NCBI GenBank assembly: GCA_045122895.1
Contig: JBGVIE010000022.1
Span: 1-36,159, forward strand
DNA from: RGIG1934 sp045122895
GTDB taxonomy: Bacteria > Bacillota > Clostridia > Lachnospirales > Lachnospiraceae
DNA: 36,159 nt
Direction of reading: 5' to 3'
A program made the translations under genes and the position numbers. This document shows positions 7,083-15,387 of the stretch, piece after piece. The stretch's first letter is position 1. The number at the start of each line of letters is the position of its first letter. A model generated the notes under the pieces. It searched no databases and was not told the origin of the DNA. It worked only from the letters and a program-made list of their open reading frames with translations.

Positions 7083-7133
7083 CATTATACTTAAAAAACG
7101 AAAGATTGACAATTATAAAAAAAATGTTACTAT
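7083..7133. promoter_or_regulatory. Overlapping divergent promoters
   Basis: Forward: TTGACA (7106-7111), 16 bases, TACTAT (7128-7133), leading to ybaK. Reverse: TTGTCA (7112-7107), 17 bases, TATAAT (7089-7084), leading to the lipoprotein gene. The two -35 hexamers share five base pairs, so the polymerases cannot occupy both at once. Confidence 0.65.
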
Positions 7134-7181
7134 TTAAGGTATATTTCATTATGTGTGTAGGATAAGGTGGTTGATAATTTT

Positions 7182-7658
7182 ATGGCAAAAGAACAAAAAA
7201 CAAATGTTATGAGAATACTTGACAAGGCAAAAATCTCATATGAGTATCATAATTACGAAAGTACGGGCGCCATCAGCGGCGTTGAAGTTGCCAGTGTGTT
7301 ATCACAGGATCCCAGAAAGGTATTTAAGACACTTGTGACACAGGCAAAGTCCGGCGAGTATTATGTATTTGTAATACCTGTTGAAGAGGAACTAGATCTA
7401 AAAAAAGCGGCGGCATGTGTTGGCGAAAAATCGATATCCATGCTTAAATCAAAAGATTTGTTACCTACTACCGGGTACATTCATGGAGGCTGCTCACCTA
7501 TTGGAATGAAGAAATTATTTAAGACTACATTTCATAATACGGTAGAAAATTTAGACACCGTTATTTTTTCAGGAGGGAAGATAGGTTATCAGGTTGAGTT
7601 AAATCCAAATGACCTAAAAAAGGTAGTTTCATATAATACAGGTGATGTTATCGTGTAA
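7182..7658 (+). CDS. ybaK: Cys-tRNA(Pro)/YbaK-type aminoacyl-tRNA deacylase
   Basis: A 158-residue YbaK/EbsC-family protein, which hydrolyses mischarged Cys-tRNA(Pro) in known cases. Recognised blocks are KTNVMRILDKAKISYE at the N-terminus, DPRKVFKTLVTQA with the conserved lysine, the SMLKSKDLLPTTGYIHGGCSPIGMKK loop and FSGGKIGYQVELNP. ATG 7182 is chosen because family members begin M-A-K-x; a GTG at 7167, in better spacing from AGGATAAG, would add five residues. The next gene follows 72 bases later on the same strand. Confidence 0.88.
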   Translation: MAKEQKTNVMRILDKAKISYEYHNYESTGAISGVEVASVLSQDPRKVFKTLVTQAKSGEYYVFVIPVEEELDLKKAAACVGEKSISMLKSKDLLPTTGYIHGGCSPIGMKKLFKTTFHNTVENLDTVIFSGGKIGYQVELNPNDLKKVVSYNTGDVIV

Positions 7659-7730
7659 AAATCAGGCTTGAATAAATATAAAAATTATTGTATTATCTTT
7701 GACGAAGTAAATTATGAGAGGAAAACTATC

Positions 7731-9707
7731 ATGAATAAAATTTTAGATATCAAAAACAGAAAGCTTGCTATGGTTTTGGCGGCAAACTGGCTGATAGATA
7801 TTTTTGTTGGTATTATTTTATATTTCGGTCTGAAGAAGACAGTATTTGAATTCTTTATTGCTACAATACTTATTGATCTTGTTTTCTTTATTGCAATATA
7901 TGCTATTGAATATATAAAGAAGGGCTCTAAGTATGATGTTCTGGTAAAGGGAGCACTTATAGTAAGGAATATTTATTTGATGTTCTACTATATGGAATAT
8001 TTTTGTGGAAACAGTAAGAATATAGAACCCACAAATATCAGATTCTGGCTCAACGGAATAATATATGTAACAATATTTGTATTTATATTTTCACTGATAT
8101 ACAGACTTCCTGCTACAGTAGCAGTGTTTAATACATTTTTATTTATACTTCTTATTGCAAATCTGTTCCTTACAGATGAGAGAGGACTTCCATTTTTCTT
8201 TGCAGATTTGTTCTCAGTAGGAACTGCAGCAGAAGTTATGGGAAGCTATACTTTTAAGGAATGGCCAGAATACCTTTGTATTTTCATATGGTTTTTAACA
8301 GGAACCATTTCTTCTGTATATGTACTTAAGCTTCAGTCAAAGACAAAGCCATCCGGACTTAAGTGGAATATTCTTATCAGAGTGTGTGGACTTGGATTCA
8401 CTTTTGGAGTATTGACATTGTTTTTGAAGACGCCTCTTATGGCAGATTGTGGAATTGAGCCGTATTTCTGGAAGCATACAAAAAACGGTGTGGCACTTAA
8501 TCTTATGATGGACTTAAAGTATTCAAATCTTGAGGAGCCGACGGGGTATGATGCTGATGAGTTAAAGCAGGTTGCAGAAGGATATACGGGTGATAAGGGA
8601 ACTGATAAAAAACCAAATATCCTGGTAATTATGAATGAATCATTTACCGATTTGTCAGTACTTGGCGATTTTAATACAAGTGAACCTGTAACACCGTTTA
8701 TGGACAGCATGGAAGAGAATACTATAAAAGGAACTGTATTTTCTTCTGTATATGGTGGGAATACAGCGAATTCAGAGTATGAATTTCTGACAGGTGATTC
8801 AATGATTGCTTATCCGAATGGAGCGGTTGCGTATCAGACTTACCTAAAGGGTAAGACAAGGATAAGCTCGCTGATACGAACACTTAATAAGTCAGGTTAT
8901 GAGACTGTTTCATTCCATCCAAACAAGCCTACCAACTGGAACAGAGTGTCTATATACAAGGCTTTAAGATTTAGGAAATCCTTATGGGTTGACAGTGTAG
9001 AAAATCCTGTAAATCTTAGAAACCATCTTTCAGATGTAAGTGATTTTGAAACTGTCAAGAAGCTGTTTGACGAAAAAGGTGACAAGCCATTATTTTTGTT
9101 TAATATAACAATGCAAAATCATGGAGGATACCTTGTACAGCCGTTTGATAATGAAATTAAGGTCACAACAGAAAAGGGAGACGATTATCCTAAGACGGAG
9201 CAGTATCTGACAGTTATTAAACAGACAGACGCTGCGATGAAGGATTTGATAGAGTATTTTGAGAATTATGATGAGCCTACCCTCATACTTTTCTATGGAG
9301 ACCATCATCCGAAGATTGACAGCAATTTTATTGAGGATTTACTCGGTGGCAGTATGGATAATCTTGGAATAGAAGATCTTCAGAAATTATACCAGACACC
9401 ATTTTTTATCTGGGCTAATTATGATATAGAAGAGAAAACAGGTGAGAAGTTAAGTATCAATTATCTGTCATCATACCTTTGCGATGTGGCAGGTCTTCCA
9501 AAGACTCCGTACCAGCAGTATTTATCAGAGCTTAGAGAGAAATATCCAGTTATTAATGGCAACGGAGTAGTTGATGCTGATGGAAAATACTACACAAAGG
9601 TAGAGGCATTAAATGAACTCGAAGAAGTAAAGCAGTATGACAGATTTATATACAATCATATGTTTGACAGCAAAGGATACGTTAAGAGATTCTTTGAAAA
9701 AAAATAA
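7731..9707 (+). CDS. LTA synthase-family phosphoglycerol transferase
   Basis: A 658-residue polytopic enzyme with about five N-terminal membrane helices (to residue about 235) and an extracellular alkaline-phosphatase/sulfatase domain. Metal and catalytic residues are visible: Glu in VIMNESFTDLS (about 302), the nucleophile Thr in GGNTANSEYEFLTG (about 345), and YGDHHPK (about 522). This is the LtaS architecture, so it likely adds glycerophosphate to a lipid-linked wall polymer. ATG 7731 follows AGAGGAAAA by about nine bases; the frame extends 21 codons upstream without a good site. It may share the ybaK transcript. A paralogous membrane half without the enzyme domain is at 13971. Confidence 0.88.
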   Translation: MNKILDIKNRKLAMVLAANWLIDIFVGIILYFGLKKTVFEFFIATILIDLVFFIAIYAIEYIKKGSKYDVLVKGALIVRNIYLMFYYMEYFCGNSKNIEPTNIRFWLNGIIYVTIFVFIFSLIYRLPATVAVFNTFLFILLIANLFLTDERGLPFFFADLFSVGTAAEVMGSYTFKEWPEYLCIFIWFLTGTISSVYVLKLQSKTKPSGLKWNILIRVCGLGFTFGVLTLFLKTPLMADCGIEPYFWKHTKNGVALNLMMDLKYSNLEEPTGYDADELKQVAEGYTGDKGTDKKPNILVIMNESFTDLSVLGDFNTSEPVTPFMDSMEENTIKGTVFSSVYGGNTANSEYEFLTGDSMIAYPNGAVAYQTYLKGKTRISSLIRTLNKSGYETVSFHPNKPTNWNRVSIYKALRFRKSLWVDSVENPVNLRNHLSDVSDFETVKKLFDEKGDKPLFLFNITMQNHGGYLVQPFDNEIKVTTEKGDDYPKTEQYLTVIKQTDAAMKDLIEYFENYDEPTLILFYGDHHPKIDSNFIEDLLGGSMDNLGIEDLQKLYQTPFFIWANYDIEEKTGEKLSINYLSSYLCDVAGLPKTPYQQYLSELREKYPVINGNGVVDADGKYYTKVEALNELEEVKQYDRFIYNHMFDSKGYVKRFFEKK

Positions 9708-9722
9708 AATATGTGTTATCAT
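9694..9722 (+). promoter_or_regulatory. Candidate rluF operon promoter
   Basis: TTGAAA, 17 bases, TATCAT. The start point would fall near 9729, inside the left arm of the terminator hairpin, so transcripts made here cannot form that hairpin. Confidence 0.5.
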
Positions 9723-9757
9723 AGGTATGCTTATCGTTTGATGGCATACCTATTTTT
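9721..9757 (+). terminator. Terminator of the LTA synthase-family gene
   Basis: ATAGGTATGC and GCATACCTAT form a perfect ten-pair stem with a 13-base loop, followed by TTTTT. An ORF reading through it upstream of rluF is not translated in my view. Confidence 0.85.
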
Positions 9758-9776
9758 GATAAAAAGGAGCTTTTTT

Positions 9777-10529
9777 ATGGCAAAGCGAAATAAAAATATG
9801 GTCGGTGAGTATTCGGATAAAGAACCGGTAAGACTTAACAAGTTCTTAAGCGATGCCGGAATGTGTTCCAGAAGACAGGCGGACAGATTGATAGAAGAGG
9901 GAAAGGTCCTGGTTGATGGAAAGGTTGCAGCAATGGGACAAAAAGTACTTCCAACACAGGAGATTATATGTGATGGAAGGAAGGCTTGCAGGGATGATGA
10001 GCTTGTGCTTATTGCAGTTAATAAACCAGAAGGAATTGAGTGTACCTCGGATAGAAGTAATCCGGACAATATTGTTGATTTTATAAATTACAGGAAACGA
10101 ATTTATACAATTGGAAGGCTGGATAAGAACTCACACGGACTTATTCTTATGACGAATGACGGAAGTATTGTTAACAAGATTTCACGTTCTGTAAACTGTC
10201 ATGAGAAGGAATATATAGTTAAGGTCAATAAGAAGATAGATGACAGTTTTATAGATAATATGTCAAGGGGTGTGAGAATTCTGGATACAGTCACAAGAGA
10301 ATGTGATGTAGTTAAGCTTAGTGATGATACATTTAAGATAATTCTTACCCAGGGGCTTAACAGACAGATTAGGCGGATGTGCGAGGCATTAGGCTATAAA
10401 GTTACAGATTTACAGAGAATAAGAATAATGAATATAAAATTAGGCAAACTAAAGCTTGGGACATATAGAAATGTAACAGACAGAGAGCTTGATAAGTTGC
10501 TCAGATTAGTGAAAGATTCAAGACAGTAG
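9777..10529 (+). CDS. rluF: 23S rRNA pseudouridine synthase, RluF type
   Basis: A 250-residue RsuA/RluB/E/F-family enzyme. It has an N-terminal S4 RNA-binding domain (VRLNKFLSDAGMCSRRQADRL to VLVDGK) and a catalytic domain with NKPEGIECTSD, GRLDKNSHGLILMTNDG (catalytic Asp about 117) and LTQGLNRQIRRMCEALGYKV. The LDKNSxGLI and NxQIRRMCE blocks resemble E. coli RluF, which modifies U2604 of 23S rRNA, more than RluB or RluE. The ATG at 9777 follows AAAAGGAG. ligA begins a few bases after its stop, so the genes are co-transcribed. Confidence 0.88.
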   Translation: MAKRNKNMVGEYSDKEPVRLNKFLSDAGMCSRRQADRLIEEGKVLVDGKVAAMGQKVLPTQEIICDGRKACRDDELVLIAVNKPEGIECTSDRSNPDNIVDFINYRKRIYTIGRLDKNSHGLILMTNDGSIVNKISRSVNCHEKEYIVKVNKKIDDSFIDNMSRGVRILDTVTRECDVVKLSDDTFKIILTQGLNRQIRRMCEALGYKVTDLQRIRIMNIKLGKLKLGTYRNVTDRELDKLLRLVKDSRQ

Positions 10530-10537
10530 GAGTAATG

Positions 10538-12508
10538 ATGGAAGATAAGACAAAGAGAATTAAAGAATTAATTGATGTTTTAAATAGGGCGGCAAGAGCA
10601 TACTACCAGGAGAGCCGCGAGCTAATGAGCAATTTTGAATATGATGAGCTTTATGATGAGCTTGTGGTACTGGAGAAGGAAACAGGAGTGGTGTTATCAA
10701 ACAGTCCCACTGTAAACGTTGGTTATGAGGTTCTTAGCGAGCTTCCAAAGGAAGCACACGCTGCTCCTATGCTTTCTCTTGATAAGACAAAGGAGGTAGA
10801 GGAGCTTAAGTCTTTTTTGAACACTCACAAGGGTATTTTGTCCTGGAAACTTGATGGTCTTACTGTTGTGCTTACATATGAGAACGGAACACTTACAAAG
10901 GCTGTGACAAGAGGAAACGGTGAGGTTGGCGAAGTGATTACTGCCAATGCGAGAACCTTTAAAAATATTCCGGTAAAGATTGCTTATACAGGCAGACTTG
11001 TGGTTCGTGGTGAAGCCGTAATTAAGTATTCTGATTTTGAAAAAATAAACGAAGCTATTTTGGAGGTTGATTCTAAATATAAGAATCCAAGAAATCTCTG
11101 CAGTGGCTCTGTAAGACAGTTAAACAGCGAGATTACGGCAAACAGAAATGTACATTTTTATGCATTTGCTTTAGTTGAAGCTGAAGGAGTAGATTTTGGT
11201 AATTCTATTATAAACCAGTACAAGTGGCTTGCGGGTCACGGTTTTTCGGTAGTTGAGTACAGAGAAACTGATGCAGACAGTATATCGGATACTGTTGCAT
11301 ATTTTGAAGAAGCAATAAAGACCTTTGATATTCCTTCTGATGGACTTGTGCTTGTGTATGATGACATTGAATATGGAATCTCACTGGGAAGAACTGCAAA
11401 GTTCCCAAGAAACGGTATTGCTTTTAAATGGGCTGATGAGCTTGCAAAGACAACGCTTTTGGAGATAGAGTGGAGTCCATCAAGAACAGGACTTATCAAC
11501 CCGGTTGCTATTTTTGAACCGGTAGAGTTAGAGGGGACGACAGTCAGCAGGGCAAGCGTTCACAATATCAGTATTATGGAAGAACTTATGCTTGGTATCG
11601 GTGACGAGATTGAAGTGTATAAGGCGAATATGATTATTCCTCAAATTGCATCAAACAATACAAAGAGTGGAAAAATAGATATTCCAAAGATTTGTCCTGT
11701 ATGTGGAGAACAAACAGTTATTAAACAGGAAAACCAGGTTAAGTCTTTGTATTGCGTTAATGAAGACTGTCAGGCTAAGAAGATAAAATTATATACACAT
11801 TTTGTAAGCAGGGATGCGATGAATATAGATGGATTATCAGAAGAGACACTTATGAAGTTTATTGATAGAGGATATATACATGAATTTTCTGATATTTATC
11901 ATCTTGACAGATATGAGGATGAGATTGTTAATGCGAAGGGGTTTGGAAGAAAGTCTTATGATAATTTAATCGAAGCTATTGAAAAATCGAGAAACACAAC
12001 CCTTGTAAGACTTATATACAGCATGGGAATTCCAAACATTGGTTTGTCGAATGCAAAGATGATTTGCAGGCATTTTGATAACGATTTGAACAGGATTTTA
12101 TCAGCAGATGCAGAAGAACTTACAGGAATAGAAGGAGTAGGCGAAGTGATAGCAATGTCTGTGGTTTCGTTCTTTTCCAGCAAAAAAAACAGAGAAAAGT
12201 TTGACAGACTGGTCAAAGAAATATATATTGAAGAGGAAACAAAATCAGATGAGCCTATGATTTTTAATGATATGGTATTTGTTGTAACAGGCTCAGTTAA
12301 CATTTTTGCTAACAGGAATGAAGTGAAGTCTGTGGTGGAAAAATATGGCGGAAAGGTAACAGGCTCTGTTACTTCAAAGACTAACTACTTAATTAACAAT
12401 GATATAGCATCTTCATCTTCTAAGAATAAAAAAGCAAAGGAATTAGGTGTTCCTATAATTACAGAAGAAGAATTTATTAAGATGCTGCCTGATAACCTAA
12501 GAGAATAG
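10538..12508 (+). CDS. ligA: NAD-dependent DNA ligase
   Basis: A 656-residue replicative ligase that seals nicks using NAD. It contains the Ia/adenylation domain with the active-site lysine in WKLDGLTVVLTY, an OB-fold, a four-Cys zinc finger (CPVCGEQ...YCVNEDC), helix-hairpin-helix repeats (LIYSMGIPNIG, LTGIEGVGEVIA) and a C-terminal BRCT domain (NDMVFVVTGSV...GGKVTGSVTSKTNYLI). The active site reads KLDG where KxDG is the general rule. Two ATGs occur in tandem; the second is five bases from GGAG and is preferred. It lies between rluF and metA in one run. Confidence 0.95.
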   Translation: MEDKTKRIKELIDVLNRAARAYYQESRELMSNFEYDELYDELVVLEKETGVVLSNSPTVNVGYEVLSELPKEAHAAPMLSLDKTKEVEELKSFLNTHKGILSWKLDGLTVVLTYENGTLTKAVTRGNGEVGEVITANARTFKNIPVKIAYTGRLVVRGEAVIKYSDFEKINEAILEVDSKYKNPRNLCSGSVRQLNSEITANRNVHFYAFALVEAEGVDFGNSIINQYKWLAGHGFSVVEYRETDADSISDTVAYFEEAIKTFDIPSDGLVLVYDDIEYGISLGRTAKFPRNGIAFKWADELAKTTLLEIEWSPSRTGLINPVAIFEPVELEGTTVSRASVHNISIMEELMLGIGDEIEVYKANMIIPQIASNNTKSGKIDIPKICPVCGEQTVIKQENQVKSLYCVNEDCQAKKIKLYTHFVSRDAMNIDGLSEETLMKFIDRGYIHEFSDIYHLDRYEDEIVNAKGFGRKSYDNLIEAIEKSRNTTLVRLIYSMGIPNIGLSNAKMICRHFDNDLNRILSADAEELTGIEGVGEVIAMSVVSFFSSKKNREKFDRLVKEIYIEEETKSDEPMIFNDMVFVVTGSVNIFANRNEVKSVVEKYGGKVTGSVTSKTNYLINNDIASSSSKNKKAKELGVPIITEEEFIKMLPDNLRE

Positions 12509-12527
12509 AAGGAAAGACGGTGAGAAA

Positions 12528-13433
12528 ATGCCAATTAAGGTAAAAGGAGATTTGCCCGCAAAGGCTGTTATAGAACAGGAAAATATATTCATAATGGATG
12601 AAAAGAGAGCGATTAGTCAGGATATTCGTCCACTAAAAATCGGAATTCTCAATTTGATGCCATTAAAGCATGAAACAGAAATACAATTTTTAAGAGCACT
12701 TTCAAATACACCTCTTCAGGTGGATGTGACTTTTGTATACGTGGAATCCCATGTGTCAAAGAATACACCTGCGAGCCATTTGAATCAGTTTTACAGCACT
12801 TTTTCTGAGATAAAGAATAAGAAGTTTGACGGATTTATAATTACAGGTGCCCCTGTTGAACAGATGGAATTTGAAGAAGTTAAATACTGGGAAGAACTTA
12901 AGGATATAATGGAGTGGACTAAGACTAATGTCACATCTACTTTGCATGTGTGCTGGGGTGCACAGGCAGGGCTATATTATCATTTTGGTCTTGAGAAGAA
13001 GCCACTTGAGAAGAAAATTTTTGGAATATACAGTCATAGGGTTATTCACAGAAAGGTGCCTCTTATGAGAGGGTTTGATGATGTATTTTTAGCACCACAC
13101 TCGAGATATACAGAGGTTGCAAGAGAGGATATAGTAAAGGTCAGTGAATTAAATATCCTTGCAGAATCAGAAGAAGCGGGAGTGTTTATTGCTATGACTG
13201 AAGAGGGAAAACAGATATATGTGATGGGGCATCCGGAATATGACAGGATAACTCTTGACACTGAGTACAAGAGAGATATAGACAAGGGACTTTCGATAGA
13301 AGTACCTGTTAATTATTATAAAGATGATAACCCCGATAATGCTCCGCTGCTTACATGGAGAGCGCATGCCAACGCATTTTATACTAACTGGCTGAACTAC
13401 TATGTGTATCAGCAGACTCCGTATGATCTTTAA
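12528..13433 (+). CDS. metA: Homoserine O-acetyltransferase (MetA family)
   Basis: A 301-residue MetA-family enzyme activating homoserine for methionine synthesis. The catalytic residues fall at the classical positions: Cys142 (LHVCWGAQAG), His235 and Glu237 (VMGHPEYD). Residue 111, in GAPVEQMEF, is Glu. In this family Glu111 is associated with acetyl-CoA and Gly with succinyl-CoA, so acetyltransferase activity is predicted despite the MetA name. The gene starts 19 bases after ligA; no SAM riboswitch or T-box is present in that gap, so any methionine control must act from elsewhere in the operon. Confidence 0.93.
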   Translation: MPIKVKGDLPAKAVIEQENIFIMDEKRAISQDIRPLKIGILNLMPLKHETEIQFLRALSNTPLQVDVTFVYVESHVSKNTPASHLNQFYSTFSEIKNKKFDGFIITGAPVEQMEFEEVKYWEELKDIMEWTKTNVTSTLHVCWGAQAGLYYHFGLEKKPLEKKIFGIYSHRVIHRKVPLMRGFDDVFLAPHSRYTEVAREDIVKVSELNILAESEEAGVFIAMTEEGKQIYVMGHPEYDRITLDTEYKRDIDKGLSIEVPVNYYKDDNPDNAPLLTWRAHANAFYTNWLNYYVYQQTPYDL

Positions 13434-13460
13434 ATATATCAGAAAGGGCAGTAAATCATA

Positions 13461-13967
13461 ATGGAAGACAAACTTAATATAATAATTGACAGCAATGATT
13501 ATGATGACAAATGGCCTAAATATGAGAGAATTGCTGTAAGAGGAATTGTGAAAAAAGATAACAGATATGCTTTTATCAAGAGTGACAGATATGGCGATTA
13601 CAAGTTTCCGGGCGGCGGCAGGGAAGAATATGAAAGTGATATTGATACACTAAAGAGAGAAATATTTGAGGAGACCGGTATTTCAATAGATGCAGATAAA
13701 GCAGTATATTTTGGTGACGCTACAGAGCTTTGTCATATAGGTGGAAACGGTGATGTATACAAGCATATATCGCATTATTATATGTATGATATGACTGGTG
13801 ACGAAGAATGTATTAGCCTTGATTTTGCAGACAAAGATGGAAATCTTGAGTTTGTGGAACTTGAAACAGCTTTATCGAACAATCTTGGTATTATGGAAAA
13901 AGAGTCAATACCATGGATTGAACGTGAAACAAAAGTTATGAAGAAATTACAGATAAGGGAGGAATAG
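13461..13967 (+). CDS. Nudix hydrolase
   Basis: A 168-residue protein with a clear Nudix box: GGGREEYESDIDTLKREIFEETGI, with the REIFEE metal-binding core at about residues 71-76. The N-terminus RIAVRGIVKKDNRYAFIKSD and the fold length fit ADP-ribose/NTP-type Nudix enzymes, but the substrate cannot be read from the sequence. It lies 27 bases after metA and three bases before the next gene. Confidence 0.85.
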   Translation: MEDKLNIIIDSNDYDDKWPKYERIAVRGIVKKDNRYAFIKSDRYGDYKFPGGGREEYESDIDTLKREIFEETGISIDADKAVYFGDATELCHIGGNGDVYKHISHYYMYDMTGDEECISLDFADKDGNLEFVELETALSNNLGIMEKESIPWIERETKVMKKLQIREE

Positions 13968-13970
13968 AAT

Positions 13971-14735
13971 ATGGAGACTCCAAAGAGAAATCTTGATTAT
14001 ACTAAACCAACAAATATAGACAGTAGATTTGCAAGAAATACACTAAACAAAGGATTTTTTAACAAAAAAGGACGTAAGGCGGAAGAGAGGGAACTTATAA
14101 GCCCGCTTAGAGGACTATTATTAACTTCGGCCCTGATTTTTTACTGGGAGATGATAGTGGAATTCTTTGGTGCGAGAAACATTGGAATGAATCTGACTTA
14201 TATTGTCTGTTCGTCAGTAATTGCGGCGTCAGTCATTTCGATTTTTTCAGGTATTTTTAAACAGACATATATCAATTTTATTGTATCGACTGTTTTAAAG
14301 TCAGTGCTTGCAGCATTGTTTATAATGGAAGTTATTTATTTTGATATAAGCGGCACCTATTTTGGAATAGACAGTTATATTTCAAAGTATTCATTTAAGG
14401 AAGACTGGCTTGTGGGATTTTTTGATTCCTGGCTTGCAGTAATTCTTATTATACTTCCACTTATAATATCAGTGGTGTTTTTCGTTCTATATTACAGAAT
14501 CGAAGAGGATATATTCGGATATTCAAAGAGAAGTATTGTTAATTATGTTATTGTAGTGCTTGTGGGGGTATTGTTCTACGGAATGCTTATATTCTTTATA
14601 AGATATGATGACAGTGAGTCGAGACCAATATATGATGTGTATTCTCAAAAGACATACGATTATACGGAGAGTACTAATGATTTTGGTGTTTTGACCACAT
14701 TTGCACATAGTATTAAATGGAGCATATTCGATTAA
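13971..14735 (+). CDS. Five-helix membrane protein resembling an LTA synthase without its enzyme domain
   Basis: A 254-residue protein with a basic, soluble N-terminus (about 1-45) and five membrane helices. The last part, SRPIYDVYSQKTYDYTES...FGVLTTFAHSIKWSIF, reads like the linker that joins the membrane domain to the sulfatase domain in LtaS relatives, but the protein stops there with a TAA inside a palindrome. No sulfatase sequence follows in any frame before ilvN. Either it is a truncated paralogue of the gene at 7731 or a stand-alone membrane partner. Its codons and tight spacing after the Nudix gene suggest a maintained gene. Confidence 0.7.
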   Translation: METPKRNLDYTKPTNIDSRFARNTLNKGFFNKKGRKAEERELISPLRGLLLTSALIFYWEMIVEFFGARNIGMNLTYIVCSSVIAASVISIFSGIFKQTYINFIVSTVLKSVLAALFIMEVIYFDISGTYFGIDSYISKYSFKEDWLVGFFDSWLAVILIILPLIISVVFFVLYYRIEEDIFGYSKRSIVNYVIVVLVGVLFYGMLIFFIRYDDSESRPIYDVYSQKTYDYTESTNDFGVLTTFAHSIKWSIFD

Positions 14736-14771
14736 TCGAAGTATTGACAAATTCAAGTATTGTGCTATGAT
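14727..14771 (+). promoter_or_regulatory. ilvN promoter with upstream palindrome
   Basis: TTGACA (14744-14749), 16 bases, TATGAT (14766-14771). A perfect 14-base palindrome TTCGATTAATCGAA (14727-14740) ends three bases before the -35 and could be an operator; it also contains the stop of the upstream gene. Confidence 0.65.
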
Positions 14772-14806
14772 TTTATAAGTAAGAAATTTAAAAGGAGATT
14801 TCGTCT

Positions 14807-15325
14807 ATGAAGAAAATGGTTTTATCTGCACTTGTACAGAATACAGCAGGTGTTCTCAGCAGAGTTGCAGGACTTTTTGCCAGAAGAGGATATAACATTG
14901 ACAGTTTAACAGTTAGCGAAACAGAGACAAAAGGTTTTTCGAGAATGACAATTGTCGTTCATGGTGAAGATGAGATTCTTGAACAGATAGAGAAACAGGT
15001 TGGAAAGCTTGTAGATGTTAAGGAAATTGTTGAATTAAAGCCGGCATCGTCAGTATGCAGAGAGTTGATTTTATGTAAGGTTGCTGTTAAGCCGGAGCAG
15101 AGACCACAGGTTATTGCCGTGGCAGATGTATTTAGAGCTAAGATTGTGGATGTATCAAAGGATTCACTTATCATAGAACTTACAGGTAATCAGGCTAAGC
15201 TTGATGCATTTATCGGACTTCTTGAAGGTCTTGAGGTTAAGGAGCTTGTGAGAACAGGTATTACAGGCCTTGCAAGAGGAAGCTCAGAACTCAAGTGCGA
15301 TATAGAGGATGATGAGTTTAATTAA
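14807..15325 (+). CDS. ilvN: Acetolactate synthase small (regulatory) subunit
   Basis: A 172-residue ACT-domain regulator of acetolactate synthase, the first enzyme of valine/leucine/isoleucine synthesis. The N-terminal ACT domain (SALVQNTAGVLSRVAGLFARRGYNIDSL) is the valine-binding site in this family, and the second ACT-like half ends with VKELVRTGITGLARG. The start follows AAAAGGAG. The large subunit gene is not in the window; ilvC follows 62 bases later. Confidence 0.95.
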   Translation: MKKMVLSALVQNTAGVLSRVAGLFARRGYNIDSLTVSETETKGFSRMTIVVHGEDEILEQIEKQVGKLVDVKEIVELKPASSVCRELILCKVAVKPEQRPQVIAVADVFRAKIVDVSKDSLIIELTGNQAKLDAFIGLLEGLEVKELVRTGITGLARGSSELKCDIEDDEFN

Positions 15326-15387
15326 GATTATTGATGTCGATAAGACATTTTTAATACACATATTATTACAAATGGAGGCATATTAAA

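Noticed and set aside
9711..9776. 22-residue N-terminal extension of rluF
   Set aside because: It reads through a terminator hairpin; AAAAGGAG places the start at 9777.
12509..12527. SAM riboswitch or T-box before metA
   Set aside because: Only 19 bases separate ligA and metA.
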